From contig JAWKHS010000004.1 of assembly GCA_041394705.1 (NCBI GenBank), forward strand, positions 248,001 to 312,000: 64,000 nucleotides of DNA. The letters run 5' to 3'. The notes beneath the pieces were generated by a model, which was given only the letters and a program-made list of their open reading frames with translations, ran no database searches and was not told where the DNA came from. The DNA comes from Vicinamibacterales bacterium (GTDB taxonomy: Bacteria; Acidobacteriota; Vicinamibacteria; Vicinamibacterales; UBA2999). Below are positions 48,446-58,039 of the stretch, in pieces. The translations under genes were made by a program, and so were the position numbers. Every line of letters begins with the position of its first letter. Position 1 is the stretch's first letter.

Positions 48446-49366
48446 GTGGCGCTGCTGGAGTGCGTGCCCAACGTGAGCGAGGGGCGCGACGCGGCCCGCG
48501 TGGACGCCTTCGCCGAGACGCTGCGCCGGGTGCCCGGCGCCAGGCTTCTCGACGTCCACGCCGACGCTGCGCACCATCGATCGGTCTTCACGCTGGTCGG
48601 GGCCCCTGAGGCCCTGATCGAGGCCGCCGTTCGACTGACGGCGGCGGCCATCGCGGTGATCGACCTCCGGTGTCATGCCGGCGTGCACCCGCGGCTCGGC
48701 GCCATCGACGTAATCCCCTTCGTGCCCCTCGACTCGACCCCGATGGCCGACGCGGTGGCCGCGGCCAACGAAGCGGCTCGCCGCATCGGCGACACCCTCG
48801 GACTCCCCGTGTATCTCTACGAGGCGGCGGCGCGCGTGCCGGCGCGCCGAAGGCTGGAGGACGTCAGGCGCGGCCAGTTCGAAGGCCTGGCGGCGCGGAT
48901 GCAGGCGCCGGGCGGTCGGCCGGACGCGGGACCCGCCTCGCCGCACCCGACGGCTGGCGCCGTCGCCATCGGCGCGCGTGGGGTTCTCGTCGCGTTCAAC
49001 GTGACCCTGGCCACCGACCGCCTCGACGCGGCGCGCGCCGTGGCACGCGCGGTCCGCGAACGTGACGGCGGACTCTCCCACCTCAAGGCCATGGGCGTCG
49101 GACTGCCGGACCGAGGCGTGGTGCAGGTCTCGATGAACCTGACCGACTACCGGGTGACGACCGCGGCCGATGCCTTCGACGCGGTGACGGGAGCGGCGGC
49201 CCGGCTCGGCGTGCGCGTGGCCGGCAGCGAGCTCGTCGGACTGATCCCGGAGGCGGCGCTCGGCGGCCGGCGGCCGGAGGACCTCCTGATCGCGGACTGG
49301 CACCCCGGGCGACTGCTCGAGACCCGGCTGGACGAACTCCGGGCCGCTACTCGCCCTCGCGTCTGA
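48446..49366 (+). CDS. ftcD: Glutamate formimidoyltransferase
   Basis: Transfers the formimino group from formiminoglutamate to tetrahydrofolate in histidine breakdown. 306 residues, the single-domain form without a cyclodeaminase. Starts at GTG with the canonical ALLECVPNVSEGRD; catalytic His region reads CHAGVHPRLGAIDVIPFVPL; later KAMGVGLPDRGVVQVSMNLT and GSELVGLIPEAAL. No Shine-Dalgarno; a -10-like hexamer ends 6 nt upstream. Its last 20 nt overlap tail-to-tail with the NtrX-like gene. No hut genes nearby. Confidence 0.92.
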   Translation: MALLECVPNVSEGRDAARVDAFAETLRRVPGARLLDVHADAAHHRSVFTLVGAPEALIEAAVRLTAAAIAVIDLRCHAGVHPRLGAIDVIPFVPLDSTPMADAVAAANEAARRIGDTLGLPVYLYEAAARVPARRRLEDVRRGQFEGLAARMQAPGGRPDAGPASPHPTAGAVAIGARGVLVAFNVTLATDRLDAARAVARAVRERDGGLSHLKAMGVGLPDRGVVQVSMNLTDYRVTTAADAFDAVTGAAARLGVRVAGSELVGLIPEAALGGRRPEDLLIADWHPGRLLETRLDELRAATRPRV

Positions 49367-50720
49367 CCGGCGCGATGCCGAACGCCCGCATTTTCTTGTA
49401 GAGGTTGCTCCGCTCGACGCCGAGGGCCTCGGCCGTACGCGAGATGTTGCCCAGGTGGCTCGCGAGCACCTGGAGAATGTAGTCCCGCTCGAAGCGATCG
49501 CGCGCGTCGGACAGGGGCAGCGTCGGCTCGATCTCGGCGCCATTGGCGACCGGCATTGGCCCGCCGTCGTCCACGAACGCCACGTCGGAGGCCGCCACGA
49601 TGTCCCCGTGCACCATGATGAGGAGCCGCTCCACGACGTTGTGGAGCTCGCGGACGTTGCCTGGCCACGCATAGCGCTGGAGGCGGATCATGGCATCGGG
49701 CGCGAAGCGCTTCACCTTGCGCCCGTACTCCCCGGCCAGCGCGGCCATGAAGTGCTCGGCCAGCCGAGGGATGTCTTCGGCCCGATCCCGCAGGGGCGGC
49801 ACGAAGATCGGCACCACGTTGAGGCGGAAGTACAGATCTTCGCGGAAGCGCCCGGCCCGGATCTCCTCCTGCAGGTCCTTGTTGGTGGCCGCCACGATGC
49901 GGACGTCCACCTTGATCGTCGCGGTGCCGCCGACGGGCTGCACGGCCTGTTCCTGCAGTGCCCGCAGCACCTTGGCCTGGGTCTTCAGGCTCATGTCGCC
50001 GATCTCGTCCAGGAAGATGGTGCCGCCGTGGGCGTGTTCGAAGCGGCCCCGGCGTTCGGCGACCGCGCCCGTGAAGGCCCCCCGCGTGTGGCCGAAGAGC
50101 TCCGACTCGATCAACTCCTCGGGGATCGCGGCACAGTTCACCTCGACGAACGGCCCGGCCCGCCGGCGGCTGTGCGCGTGCACGGTCCGGGCCACGAGCT
50201 CCTTGCCCGTGCCGTTCTCGCCGAGGATGAGCACGCGGCCGTTGGTGGGGGCCGCCAGGAGCACCTGCTCGCGCAGGTGCCGCATGACGGCACTGTCGCC
50301 CACCATCACGTGGCGGCGATCCACCTGGGCCCGCAGGTCGCGGTTCTCGGCCTCGAGCGCCCGCTGGCGGAGCGCGTTGCGGACCACCAGGACGGCCTTG
50401 TCGAGCGACAGCGGCTTCTCGACGAAGTCGAACGCCCCGAGCTTGATCGCGCGCACGGCCGACTCGACGTTGCCGTGGCCGGAGATGACGACGACCTGGG
50501 AGTCCACGTTGCGTTCCCGAAGCCGCTGCAGCGTCTCGAGCCCGTCGAGCCCCGGCATCCAGACGTCGAGGAGGATCACGTCGAACGCCTGCTCGACGAG
50601 GCGCGCCAGGCATGCCTCTCCCGACTCGACCGACTCCACCGAATAGCCCTCGTCGCCCAGGACCCCCCCGAGCGCAGTCCGGACGCCGGGTTCGTCGTCG
50701 ACGATCAGGATGGAGGCCAT
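49347..50720 (-). CDS. Sigma-54-dependent response regulator (NtrX/NtrC family)
   Basis: 457 residues: receiver domain (about 3-118; acidic pocket Asp8/Asp9, phospho-acceptor Asp52 in VILLDVWMPG, Lys in FVEKPLS), AAA+ domain (about 140-375: GENGTGKELVARTVH, the sigma-54 contact loop GAFTGA, GGTIFLDEIGDM) and a Fis-type HTH (about 410-455: NISRTAEALGVERSNLYKKM). Activates sigma-54 promoters when phosphorylated, presumably by the kinase encoded 8 nt upstream. The pilM promoter in this window is a possible but unproven target. Confidence 0.93.
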   Translation of the reverse strand: MASILIVDDEPGVRTALGGVLGDEGYSVESVESGEACLARLVEQAFDVILLDVWMPGLDGLETLQRLRERNVDSQVVVISGHGNVESAVRAIKLGAFDFVEKPLSLDKAVLVVRNALRQRALEAENRDLRAQVDRRHVMVGDSAVMRHLREQVLLAAPTNGRVLILGENGTGKELVARTVHAHSRRRAGPFVEVNCAAIPEELIESELFGHTRGAFTGAVAERRGRFEHAHGGTIFLDEIGDMSLKTQAKVLRALQEQAVQPVGGTATIKVDVRIVAATNKDLQEEIRAGRFREDLYFRLNVVPIFVPPLRDRAEDIPRLAEHFMAALAGEYGRKVKRFAPDAMIRLQRYAWPGNVRELHNVVERLLIMVHGDIVAASDVAFVDDGGPMPVANGAEIEPTLPLSDARDRFERDYILQVLASHLGNISRTAEALGVERSNLYKKMRAFGIAPVRREGE

Positions 50721-50728
50721 GGCAGGGA

Positions 50729-52978
50729 TCAGCAGGGAAGCTCGATCGTGAAGCGGCTTCCCGTGGGCAGGTTGTCGCCGACCTCCACGTTACCACCGTG
50801 CTCGGCGACGATACGCCGCACGATGGCCAGCCCCAGCCCGGACCCGCGCCCCTTCGTCGAGTAGTACGGCAGGAACAGCTTGTCGCGCTCTCCTGGGGGA
50901 ATGCCCGGGCCGTCGTCCGCCACGACCACGCGGGCGACGTGGTGCACGGCGTCGTGGGACGTCTCCACCACGATGCGTCCTCGCCGGTGCATCGCCTCCA
51001 CGGCGTTGTCCACGAGGTTGATGATCACGCGCTTGATCTGCTCCTCGTCCAGCCGTACCGACGGGAGGTCGGGCTGCAGCGCCACCTCCAGGCTCAGCGA
51101 CGGGAAGAGTCCGGAATAGAGCGACAGGGCGCCGCCGACCACGTCGTTGAGGGACGCCGGCAGCGCCTTCGGCGCCGGCATCCGCGCGAACTGCGCGAAC
51201 TCGTCCACCAGCCCCTTCAACGACTCCACTTCCCCGATGATGGTCTGCGTGCACTCCGTGACGAGCGCGCCGTGCGCGGCCGCCGAGTCACCGAGCTTGC
51301 GCTGCAGGCGCTCGGCCGAGAGCTGAATCGGGGTCAGCGGGTTCTTGATCTCGTGGGCGAGGCGCCGGGCCACTTCGCGCCATGCCGCCACCTTCTGCGC
51401 CCGGATGAGCGGCGTGACGTCGTCGAGCACGAGCACGGTCCCTTCGAAGCCGGCGGCGCCGTGCAGGCGCGTGGCGGCCACCGCGAGGGTCACCTCCCGC
51501 CCGTCACGCGTGATGCTGACTTCCTGCGCCACCGACTCGGACGTGGCGCGCGTCGCGCCCTCGAGCACCGACCGTACGGCGGCCAATTCCGGGCCGAGCA
51601 CCTGCGCCACGGGCCGCCCTTCCACGCCGGCCGGCAGGCCCAGGAGCCGCACGGCGGCGGAGTTCACGCGGCCGACGGCACCAGTGGCATCGATCGAGAC
51701 CACGCCCGTGGCAATGCGCTCGAGGATCGTCTCCACCGAGCGGTGACGCCGTTCGACCTCCTGGTGGCGCATTTCGAGATCGAGCGACGCCTGCTCGAGG
51801 CCGCGCTGCCGTGCCGATAGGTCCGCGGCCATCGCGTTGAACGACTCCACCATGTGGCCGAATTCGTCGTCGCCGACCGGCTCGATCCGGTGCTCGAGGC
51901 GGCCGGCCCCGATTTCGCGAGCGGCGGCCGACAGCATCTGGACCGGTCGCGTGATGCGCTTCGCCAGGTAGAGGCCCATCCAGGTGGACCCGACCAGGAT
52001 GAGCAGCGTCACCATGACGAAGAACGACAGATAGACCCCGGCAAGCGGCTGCTTGAGGACCCGCAGCTGCGTGTAGTCCTCGTAGGCCTTGGTCATCCGC
52101 CGCGCGCGGTCGGCCATCTCGCCCGCGAGCACGTCGCTGGCCAGCACGACGCCGGCGAGGCGGCCGTCGGGCCCGCGCACCGGGTGCGCGACGCGCAGCA
52201 GCTCCCCGCCGCCGCTGCCGGCAGCCGGCTCGGCCACGGCCTCCCCGGTCTCGATGACGCGGGCGGCCAGGCGGTCGCCGCCGGCAGTGGCCTGTCCGGA
52301 CGGCAGCGACGGGGCCGCGACGTCCAGGACCGACTGCGCGGTCGTCCCATCCACGCGATACACCTGGACGAGCGCCACGCGGCGGCTCGCCACCGACGGC
52401 GCCACCGCCACCCGGACGGCCTCGACGTTCCGGCCGAGATCCACCGACGCCAGCGCCTGCGCCAGGCGGGCGCCCTCGTCGCTCACCACTCGGCGTCGCT
52501 CGAAGTAGTAGTCGGACGCGATTCGGCTGGCGGAGGCCAGCACCTCGTCCATCGGCGCGTTGAACCACCGGTCCACGGCCGTCAGCACGACCTGGGAGCC
52601 CACGGCCAGGACGAGCACGGCCGGCACCAGCGTGAGGCCCAGCAGCAGCGCGACCAGCTTGACCCGGAACCGCGCGAACGGCAGCGCGCGCCGCCGTTCG
52701 ACGACGAGCTTGACCACGTTCCGCACCAGGAAGAACCCCAGCGCGAGGAGCATCATCACGTTGGTGGCGCTCAGCGCATAGAGCACCGACCCGGTGAGGA
52801 AGTCCGGCGAGAACCTGGCCGAGCGGTCGGCGAGCCAGACGAGGCTGGCGAGCACCCCCAGCAACAGGACGATGCCCACGAGGATCAGGCGGGGATTGTC
52901 CCGGAACGGCCGGCGACCGGCCGCTCCCGAAGCGCCGGTGGCGACGGCGGCGGCGTGCGAGACTCGGGAAGTGGCCAT
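50729..52978 (-). CDS. NtrY-like membrane sensor histidine kinase
   Basis: 749 residues. Three N-terminal transmembrane helices (about 27-50, 60-85, 105-130), a periplasmic sensor region (about 135-310), a fourth helix (about 315-335), HAMP (about 336-390: RITRPVQMLSAAAREIGAGR), a PAS domain (about 400-510), HisKA with the phospho-acceptor His in ARRLAHEIKNPLTPIQLS, and HATPase (VDNAVEAM, DDGPGIPPGERDKLF, GRGSGLGLAIVRRI). This is the NtrY layout. Paired with the NtrX-like regulator immediately downstream; stimulus unknown. Confidence 0.93.
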   Translation of the reverse strand: MATSRVSHAAAVATGASGAAGRRPFRDNPRLILVGIVLLLGVLASLVWLADRSARFSPDFLTGSVLYALSATNVMMLLALGFFLVRNVVKLVVERRRALPFARFRVKLVALLLGLTLVPAVLVLAVGSQVVLTAVDRWFNAPMDEVLASASRIASDYYFERRRVVSDEGARLAQALASVDLGRNVEAVRVAVAPSVASRRVALVQVYRVDGTTAQSVLDVAAPSLPSGQATAGGDRLAARVIETGEAVAEPAAGSGGGELLRVAHPVRGPDGRLAGVVLASDVLAGEMADRARRMTKAYEDYTQLRVLKQPLAGVYLSFFVMVTLLILVGSTWMGLYLAKRITRPVQMLSAAAREIGAGRLEHRIEPVGDDEFGHMVESFNAMAADLSARQRGLEQASLDLEMRHQEVERRHRSVETILERIATGVVSIDATGAVGRVNSAAVRLLGLPAGVEGRPVAQVLGPELAAVRSVLEGATRATSESVAQEVSITRDGREVTLAVAATRLHGAAGFEGTVLVLDDVTPLIRAQKVAAWREVARRLAHEIKNPLTPIQLSAERLQRKLGDSAAAHGALVTECTQTIIGEVESLKGLVDEFAQFARMPAPKALPASLNDVVGGALSLYSGLFPSLSLEVALQPDLPSVRLDEEQIKRVIINLVDNAVEAMHRRGRIVVETSHDAVHHVARVVVADDGPGIPPGERDKLFLPYYSTKGRGSGLGLAIVRRIVAEHGGNVEVGDNLPTGSRFTIELPC

Positions 52979-53003
52979 GGGCGCGTTCGGCCCTGTGAGG
53001 CGC

Positions 53004-53468
53004 CTAGTCCTTGGCGCCCAGCAGGTCTTTCAGCTCCGTCATGAACTCGCCGATGTCGCGGAAGTGGCGGTACACCGACGCGAATCGGACGTAGGCGACC
53101 TTGTCGAGCTGCTTCAGCTCCTGCATCACGAACGCACCGACGTCGGAGGTGGAGATCTCCTTCTCGGCCCGATCCTGGAGCATCGCCTCCACGCGGTCGG
53201 CGATGGCCTCGATGGCGGCGACCGACACTGGACGCTTCTCGCACGCCTTCAGCAGGCCGGCGACCAGCTTCTGGCGCTCGAAGCGTTCCCGCGTGCCGTC
53301 CTTCTTGACGACCATGTACGGGATCTCGTCGATGCGCTCGTAGCTCGTGAACCGCTTGCCGCACTCGCCGTTGAGGCACTGGCGGCGGCGCCTGATGACG
53401 TCGCCTTCCTTGCTCTCGCGCGAATCGACGACCTTGTCGCCGAGATGACCGCAATACGGACACTTCAC
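53004..53468 (-). CDS. nrdR: Transcriptional repressor NrdR
   Basis: Zinc-ribbon and ATP-cone repressor of ribonucleotide reductase genes. 154 residues: ribbon CPYC (3-6), then RRRRQCLNGECGKRFTSYE where the second pair is C-x4-C (Cys31, Cys36) instead of the usual C-x2-C; ATP-cone (about 50-140: VVKKDGTRERFERQKLVAGL). GTG start overlaps the flippase-like gene stop (GTGA). C-terminal region is normal. Confidence 0.94.
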   Translation of the reverse strand: MKCPYCGHLGDKVVDSRESKEGDVIRRRRQCLNGECGKRFTSYERIDEIPYMVVKKDGTRERFERQKLVAGLLKACEKRPVSVAAIEAIADRVEAMLQDRAEKEISTSDVGAFVMQELKQLDKVAYVRFASVYRHFRDIGEFMTELKDLLGAKD

Positions 53469-54496
53469 CGGCGCGTCTCCTCGTCCCTCGCACGCTGGAC
53501 CGCACCCCCGAGGTGGGTCATCGACAGGCCTTCGCCCGCCATCAGCCAGGCGCCCGCTATCAGCGTAGGCACGAACCCCACCGCGTGCAAGACGATCGCC
53601 GCGCCCACGGCGTGGTCGTTCTCGATGCCGAAAAAGGTCGTGGCGCCCAGGCGGTAGGCCTCGTGGAAGCCGCCCACGGCGCCCGGGGTCGGCACCGCCA
53701 CACCCACCACGAGCATGGCCATGATCAGGAGCGACCCGGACCACGGGAGGACCACGCCGACGGCGAGCGACACCACCCAGATCTGCGCGGCGATGACCAC
53801 CCAGAGGGGGATCGACCAGGCCACGGCCCAGGCAATTCGCGACGGGTCGCGCACGACCGCCAGGCCCCCGACGAAGGCCTCCGCCAGCGTGGACACCGCG
53901 TCCGCCATCCGGCGCGGCATCCAGCCCGTCGCGGCCCTCACCAGCCGGGCCAGCAACTCGGGCCGGGCCGCGCAGGCGGCGAGCGCGCCCACGCCCACCA
54001 CGGCGGCCACCGCCGCCGCCATCCCGCCGGCGCGCACGGCCGCGAACAGGGCCGGGTCGAGCGCCGAGAGCCCGGGGTCGAAGACCAGCAGGAACACCCC
54101 GAGCAGCAGCAGGACCGCCACGAGGTCGAGCATCCGCTCGATCACGACCGTGGCGAAGACGGCGGCGGCATCGAGGCCCTCCCGGCGGGCCAGGAGCCAC
54201 GGCCGGATCACCTCGCCGGCCCGCGCGGGCAGGATGAACGACGCGGCGAAGCCGATGACGGTCGCGCGGAGCGCCGGTCCGAAGTGCGTCCGGCCGAGCG
54301 GCGCCAGCATCAGCTGCCACCGGACGGCCCGCAGGGCGTAGCTCGTGAACAGGCACACCACGCCCGCGCCGACGAGCGGCCAGTGCGCGGTGCGCACGAC
54401 GCGCCACACCTCCGCGAGGCTGGCGTTGCGCAGGAAAACCGCGATCAGCGCCAGCATCAGCGCGGTGACGAGGACGTTTCGCAGCCACGGGCGCAT
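53465..54496 (-). CDS. Lysylphosphatidylglycerol synthase-type flippase-like membrane protein
   Basis: 343 residues with about eight transmembrane helices, matching the UPF0104/AglD-like membrane family (LPG_synthase_TM). Characteristic stretches: FTSYALRAVRWQLMLAPLGR, FAASFILPARAGEVIRPWLL, and PTPGAVGGFHEAYRLGATTF. Members are thought to flip or modify lipids; no soluble synthase domain is attached here. Starts the leftward nrdR-ntrY-ntrX unit. Confidence 0.82.
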   Translation of the reverse strand: MRPWLRNVLVTALMLALIAVFLRNASLAEVWRVVRTAHWPLVGAGVVCLFTSYALRAVRWQLMLAPLGRTHFGPALRATVIGFAASFILPARAGEVIRPWLLARREGLDAAAVFATVVIERMLDLVAVLLLLGVFLLVFDPGLSALDPALFAAVRAGGMAAAVAAVVGVGALAACAARPELLARLVRAATGWMPRRMADAVSTLAEAFVGGLAVVRDPSRIAWAVAWSIPLWVVIAAQIWVVSLAVGVVLPWSGSLLIMAMLVVGVAVPTPGAVGGFHEAYRLGATTFFGIENDHAVGAAIVLHAVGFVPTLIAGAWLMAGEGLSMTHLGGAVQRARDEETRR

Positions 54497-54634
54497 GGAG
54501 TTCGCAGTGACTCACGGCGGCCGCGGCGGCGCGAACGCGACGGAGGTCCGTCAATACTACATGACAGGCTCGATACGCACTTGCGCGTCGCGCGCGCGTA
54601 CGGCTACGATGCGCGGTCTCGTTTCGAGTCGATC

Positions 54635-55543
54635 GTGCCCTCCGCTCCCCTGCTCTCGTCGTCGCTTCCAGGATTCACGCGCGTGCGTCAGGGCAAGGTG
54701 CGCGACGTGTACGAGGTGGGCCAGGACCTGCTGATCGTGGCGAGCGATCGCATCTCGGCATTCGACTACGTCCTCGGTTCCGGCATTCCGGACAAGGGGC
54801 GGGTCCTGACGCAGATCTCGGTCTTCTGGTTCGAAAAGACGGCCGGCATCGTCCCGAACCACCTGATCTCGGCCGACGTGGACGCGTATCCCGAGGTCCT
54901 CGCGCCGCACCGAGAGATGTTGCGCGGCCGCTCGATGCTGGTGCGGCGGACGACCCCGTTGCAAGTGGAGTGCGTGGCCCGCGGCTACCTCTCGGGCTCC
55001 GGCTGGAAGGACTACGTCGCCACCGGCGAGCTCTGCGGCGTTCCGCTGCCGGCCGGGCTCCGGCAATCGGACCGGCTGCCCGAGCCGCTGTTCACGCCGG
55101 CGACCAAGGCGCAGTCCGGCCACGACGAGAACATCTCCGAGGCCGAGGCCGGACGCGTCGTCGGCGAGGACCTGCTGCAGCGCCTGAAGGCCCTCACCAT
55201 GGCCCTCTACGCCGTGGGCGTGGAACACGCGGATCACTGCGGCATCATCCTGGCCGACACGAAGTTCGAGTTCGGGCTGACCGACGACGGCACCCTGCTG
55301 CTCATCGACGAGATCTTCACGCCCGACTCTTCCCGGTACTGGCCGAAGGACCACTACGCCCCCGGCGGCCCGCAGCTGAGCTACGACAAGCAATTCGTCC
55401 GCGACTACCTCGAGTCGATCAAGTGGAACAAGCAGCCGCCCGTGCCGACGCTGCCCGACGACGTCGTCGCCCGGACGCGCGAGAAATACATCGAAGCGTT
55501 CACCCGCCTGACGGGCCGGACGCTGGAGACGCCGCATGCGTGA
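54635..55543 (+). CDS. purC: Phosphoribosylaminoimidazole-succinocarboxamide synthase
   Basis: SAICAR synthase of purine synthesis. 302 residues from the GTG giving VPSAPLLSSSLPGFTRVRQG; signatures RQGKVRDVYEVG, DRISAFDYVLGSGIPDKGRV, VECVARGYLSGSGWKDY, and LADTKFEFGLTDDGTLLLIDE. An upstream in-frame TTG is possible. A TTGCGC-N18-TACGAT promoter may lie at 54581-54610. It overlaps the Fis-type gene by 8 nt. Confidence 0.94.
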   Translation: MPSAPLLSSSLPGFTRVRQGKVRDVYEVGQDLLIVASDRISAFDYVLGSGIPDKGRVLTQISVFWFEKTAGIVPNHLISADVDAYPEVLAPHREMLRGRSMLVRRTTPLQVECVARGYLSGSGWKDYVATGELCGVPLPAGLRQSDRLPEPLFTPATKAQSGHDENISEAEAGRVVGEDLLQRLKALTMALYAVGVEHADHCGIILADTKFEFGLTDDGTLLLIDEIFTPDSSRYWPKDHYAPGGPQLSYDKQFVRDYLESIKWNKQPPVPTLPDDVVARTREKYIEAFTRLTGRTLETPHA

Positions 55544-55757
55544 GGAATTCGACCGTCTCATCGCGGAGATGGTCGACAAGGGCGTGCACTTCGACGACGC
55601 CCAGCGTGAGTTCGAGCGCCGCTTCATCGCCCGCGTCGTCGCGCACTGCGACGGCAACGTGAGCCGGGCCGCCGAGGCGCTCGGCATGCACCGGAACACC
55701 CTGACGCGGAAGGTCACGGCCCTCAAAATCAAGGTGCGGCGCTCGTCCGCCGCCTGA
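55536..55757 (+). CDS. Small Fis-type DNA-binding protein
   Basis: 73 residues, essentially one Fis-like helix-turn-helix (about 30-68: ARVVAHCDGNVSRAAEALGM, HRNTLTRKVTALKIK). The N-terminal 30 residues are acidic and helical. Translationally coupled to purC (start lies 8 nt inside its 3' end). Could be a nucleoid-type or local regulator; target unknown. Confidence 0.82.
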   Translation: MREEFDRLIAEMVDKGVHFDDAQREFERRFIARVVAHCDGNVSRAAEALGMHRNTLTRKVTALKIKVRRSSAA

Positions 55758-55770
55758 CCGCTCCTCGCCC

Positions 55771-55799
55771 TTGACAGCCCAGCCGGGCTGCCATAGTCT
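55771..55799 (+). promoter_or_regulatory. Sigma-70 promoter of groES-groEL
   Basis: Perfect TTGACA (55771-55776), a 17-nt spacer and TAGTCT (55794-55799). The -10 abuts the first CIRCE half-site, so a bound HrcA would block RNA polymerase. The spacer carries a small palindrome (AGCCcagCCGGGCT). Confidence 0.85.
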
Positions 55800-55825
55800 T
55801 AGCAGTCGGGCGCCACGAGTGCTAG
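55799..55825 (+). promoter_or_regulatory. CIRCE operator (HrcA site) 1
   Basis: TTAGCAGTC - 9 nt - GAGTGCTAG, against the consensus TTAGCACTC-N9-GAGTGCTAA: 8 of 9 matches in each arm. Covers the predicted transcription start of groESL; HrcA repression is the established mode of control. Confidence 0.88.
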
Positions 55826-55848
55826 CTCACAGTGCGAGCGAGTGCTAA
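55822..55848 (+). promoter_or_regulatory. Second, overlapping CIRCE-like operator
   Basis: CTAGCTCAC - 9 nt - GAGTGCTAA: the right arm is a perfect match and the left arm matches 6 of 9. It shares 4 nt (CTAG) with the first operator, forming a tandem array. Confidence 0.65.
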
Positions 55849-55944
55849 GCCCGGGGTGGGCGTGGCCCGCCGGGCACGAAATGGCGCCCACGACGAATTC
55901 GCGGTCCGCACCGGGCCGCTGATTGCATGACCGGAGTCCCTGAT

Positions 55945-56241
55945 ATGGCTACGAAGCTGCGTCCGTTGCACGACCGGATCCTCGTCGAGCGGATCGAGGA
56001 AGAAGAACAGAAGGTCGGGGGCATCATCATCCCCGACAGCGCCAAGGAGAAGCCCCAGCAGGGCAAGGTGATCGCCGTCGGCGCCGGCAAGCCCGACAAG
56101 GACGGCAAGAAGACGCCGCTCGACGTGAAGGCCGGCGACACGATCCTCTTCGGCAAGTACTCGGGCCAGGAGATCAAGATCGACGGCAGCGAGTACCTCA
56201 TCATGCGCGAGGACGAGGTTCTCGCCGTGCTCGAGAAGTAG
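55945..56241 (+). CDS. groES: Co-chaperonin GroES
   Basis: Heptameric lid of the GroEL chamber. 98 residues: KLRPLHDRILVERIEEEEQK, the mobile loop region KVGGIIIPDSAKEKPQQGKV, and EYLIMREDEVLAVLEK at the end. ATG has GGAG 9 nt upstream. Heat-inducible through the CIRCE-controlled promoter. Confidence 0.98.
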   Translation: MATKLRPLHDRILVERIEEEEQKVGGIIIPDSAKEKPQQGKVIAVGAGKPDKDGKKTPLDVKAGDTILFGKYSGQEIKIDGSEYLIMREDEVLAVLEK

Positions 56242-56274
56242 TCAGGCTAACGGACGGAAACGGAGACACGCGCA

Positions 56275-57900
<1,626 letters not shown>

Positions 57901-57925
57901 CGCCCGAACAGCGGCTGGACACCGA

Positions 57926-57963
57926 GGCCCGGCGGATTTTCCCCGCCGGGCCTTTCTTTTTTT
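57926..57963 (+). terminator. Strong intrinsic terminator of groES-groEL
   Basis: Perfect 10-bp stem GGCCCGGCGG / CCGCCGGGCC, 7-nt loop ATTTTCC, then the T-tract TTTCTTTTTTT. The clearest terminator in the window. Confidence 0.93.
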
Positions 57964-58039
57964 GCGCGACAGCGCGACGCGTTGGCCTACCTTGCCGCCA
58001 GCCGCTCGTCCCCGGCCGCCGCCGCTCTCTGGAATCGCG

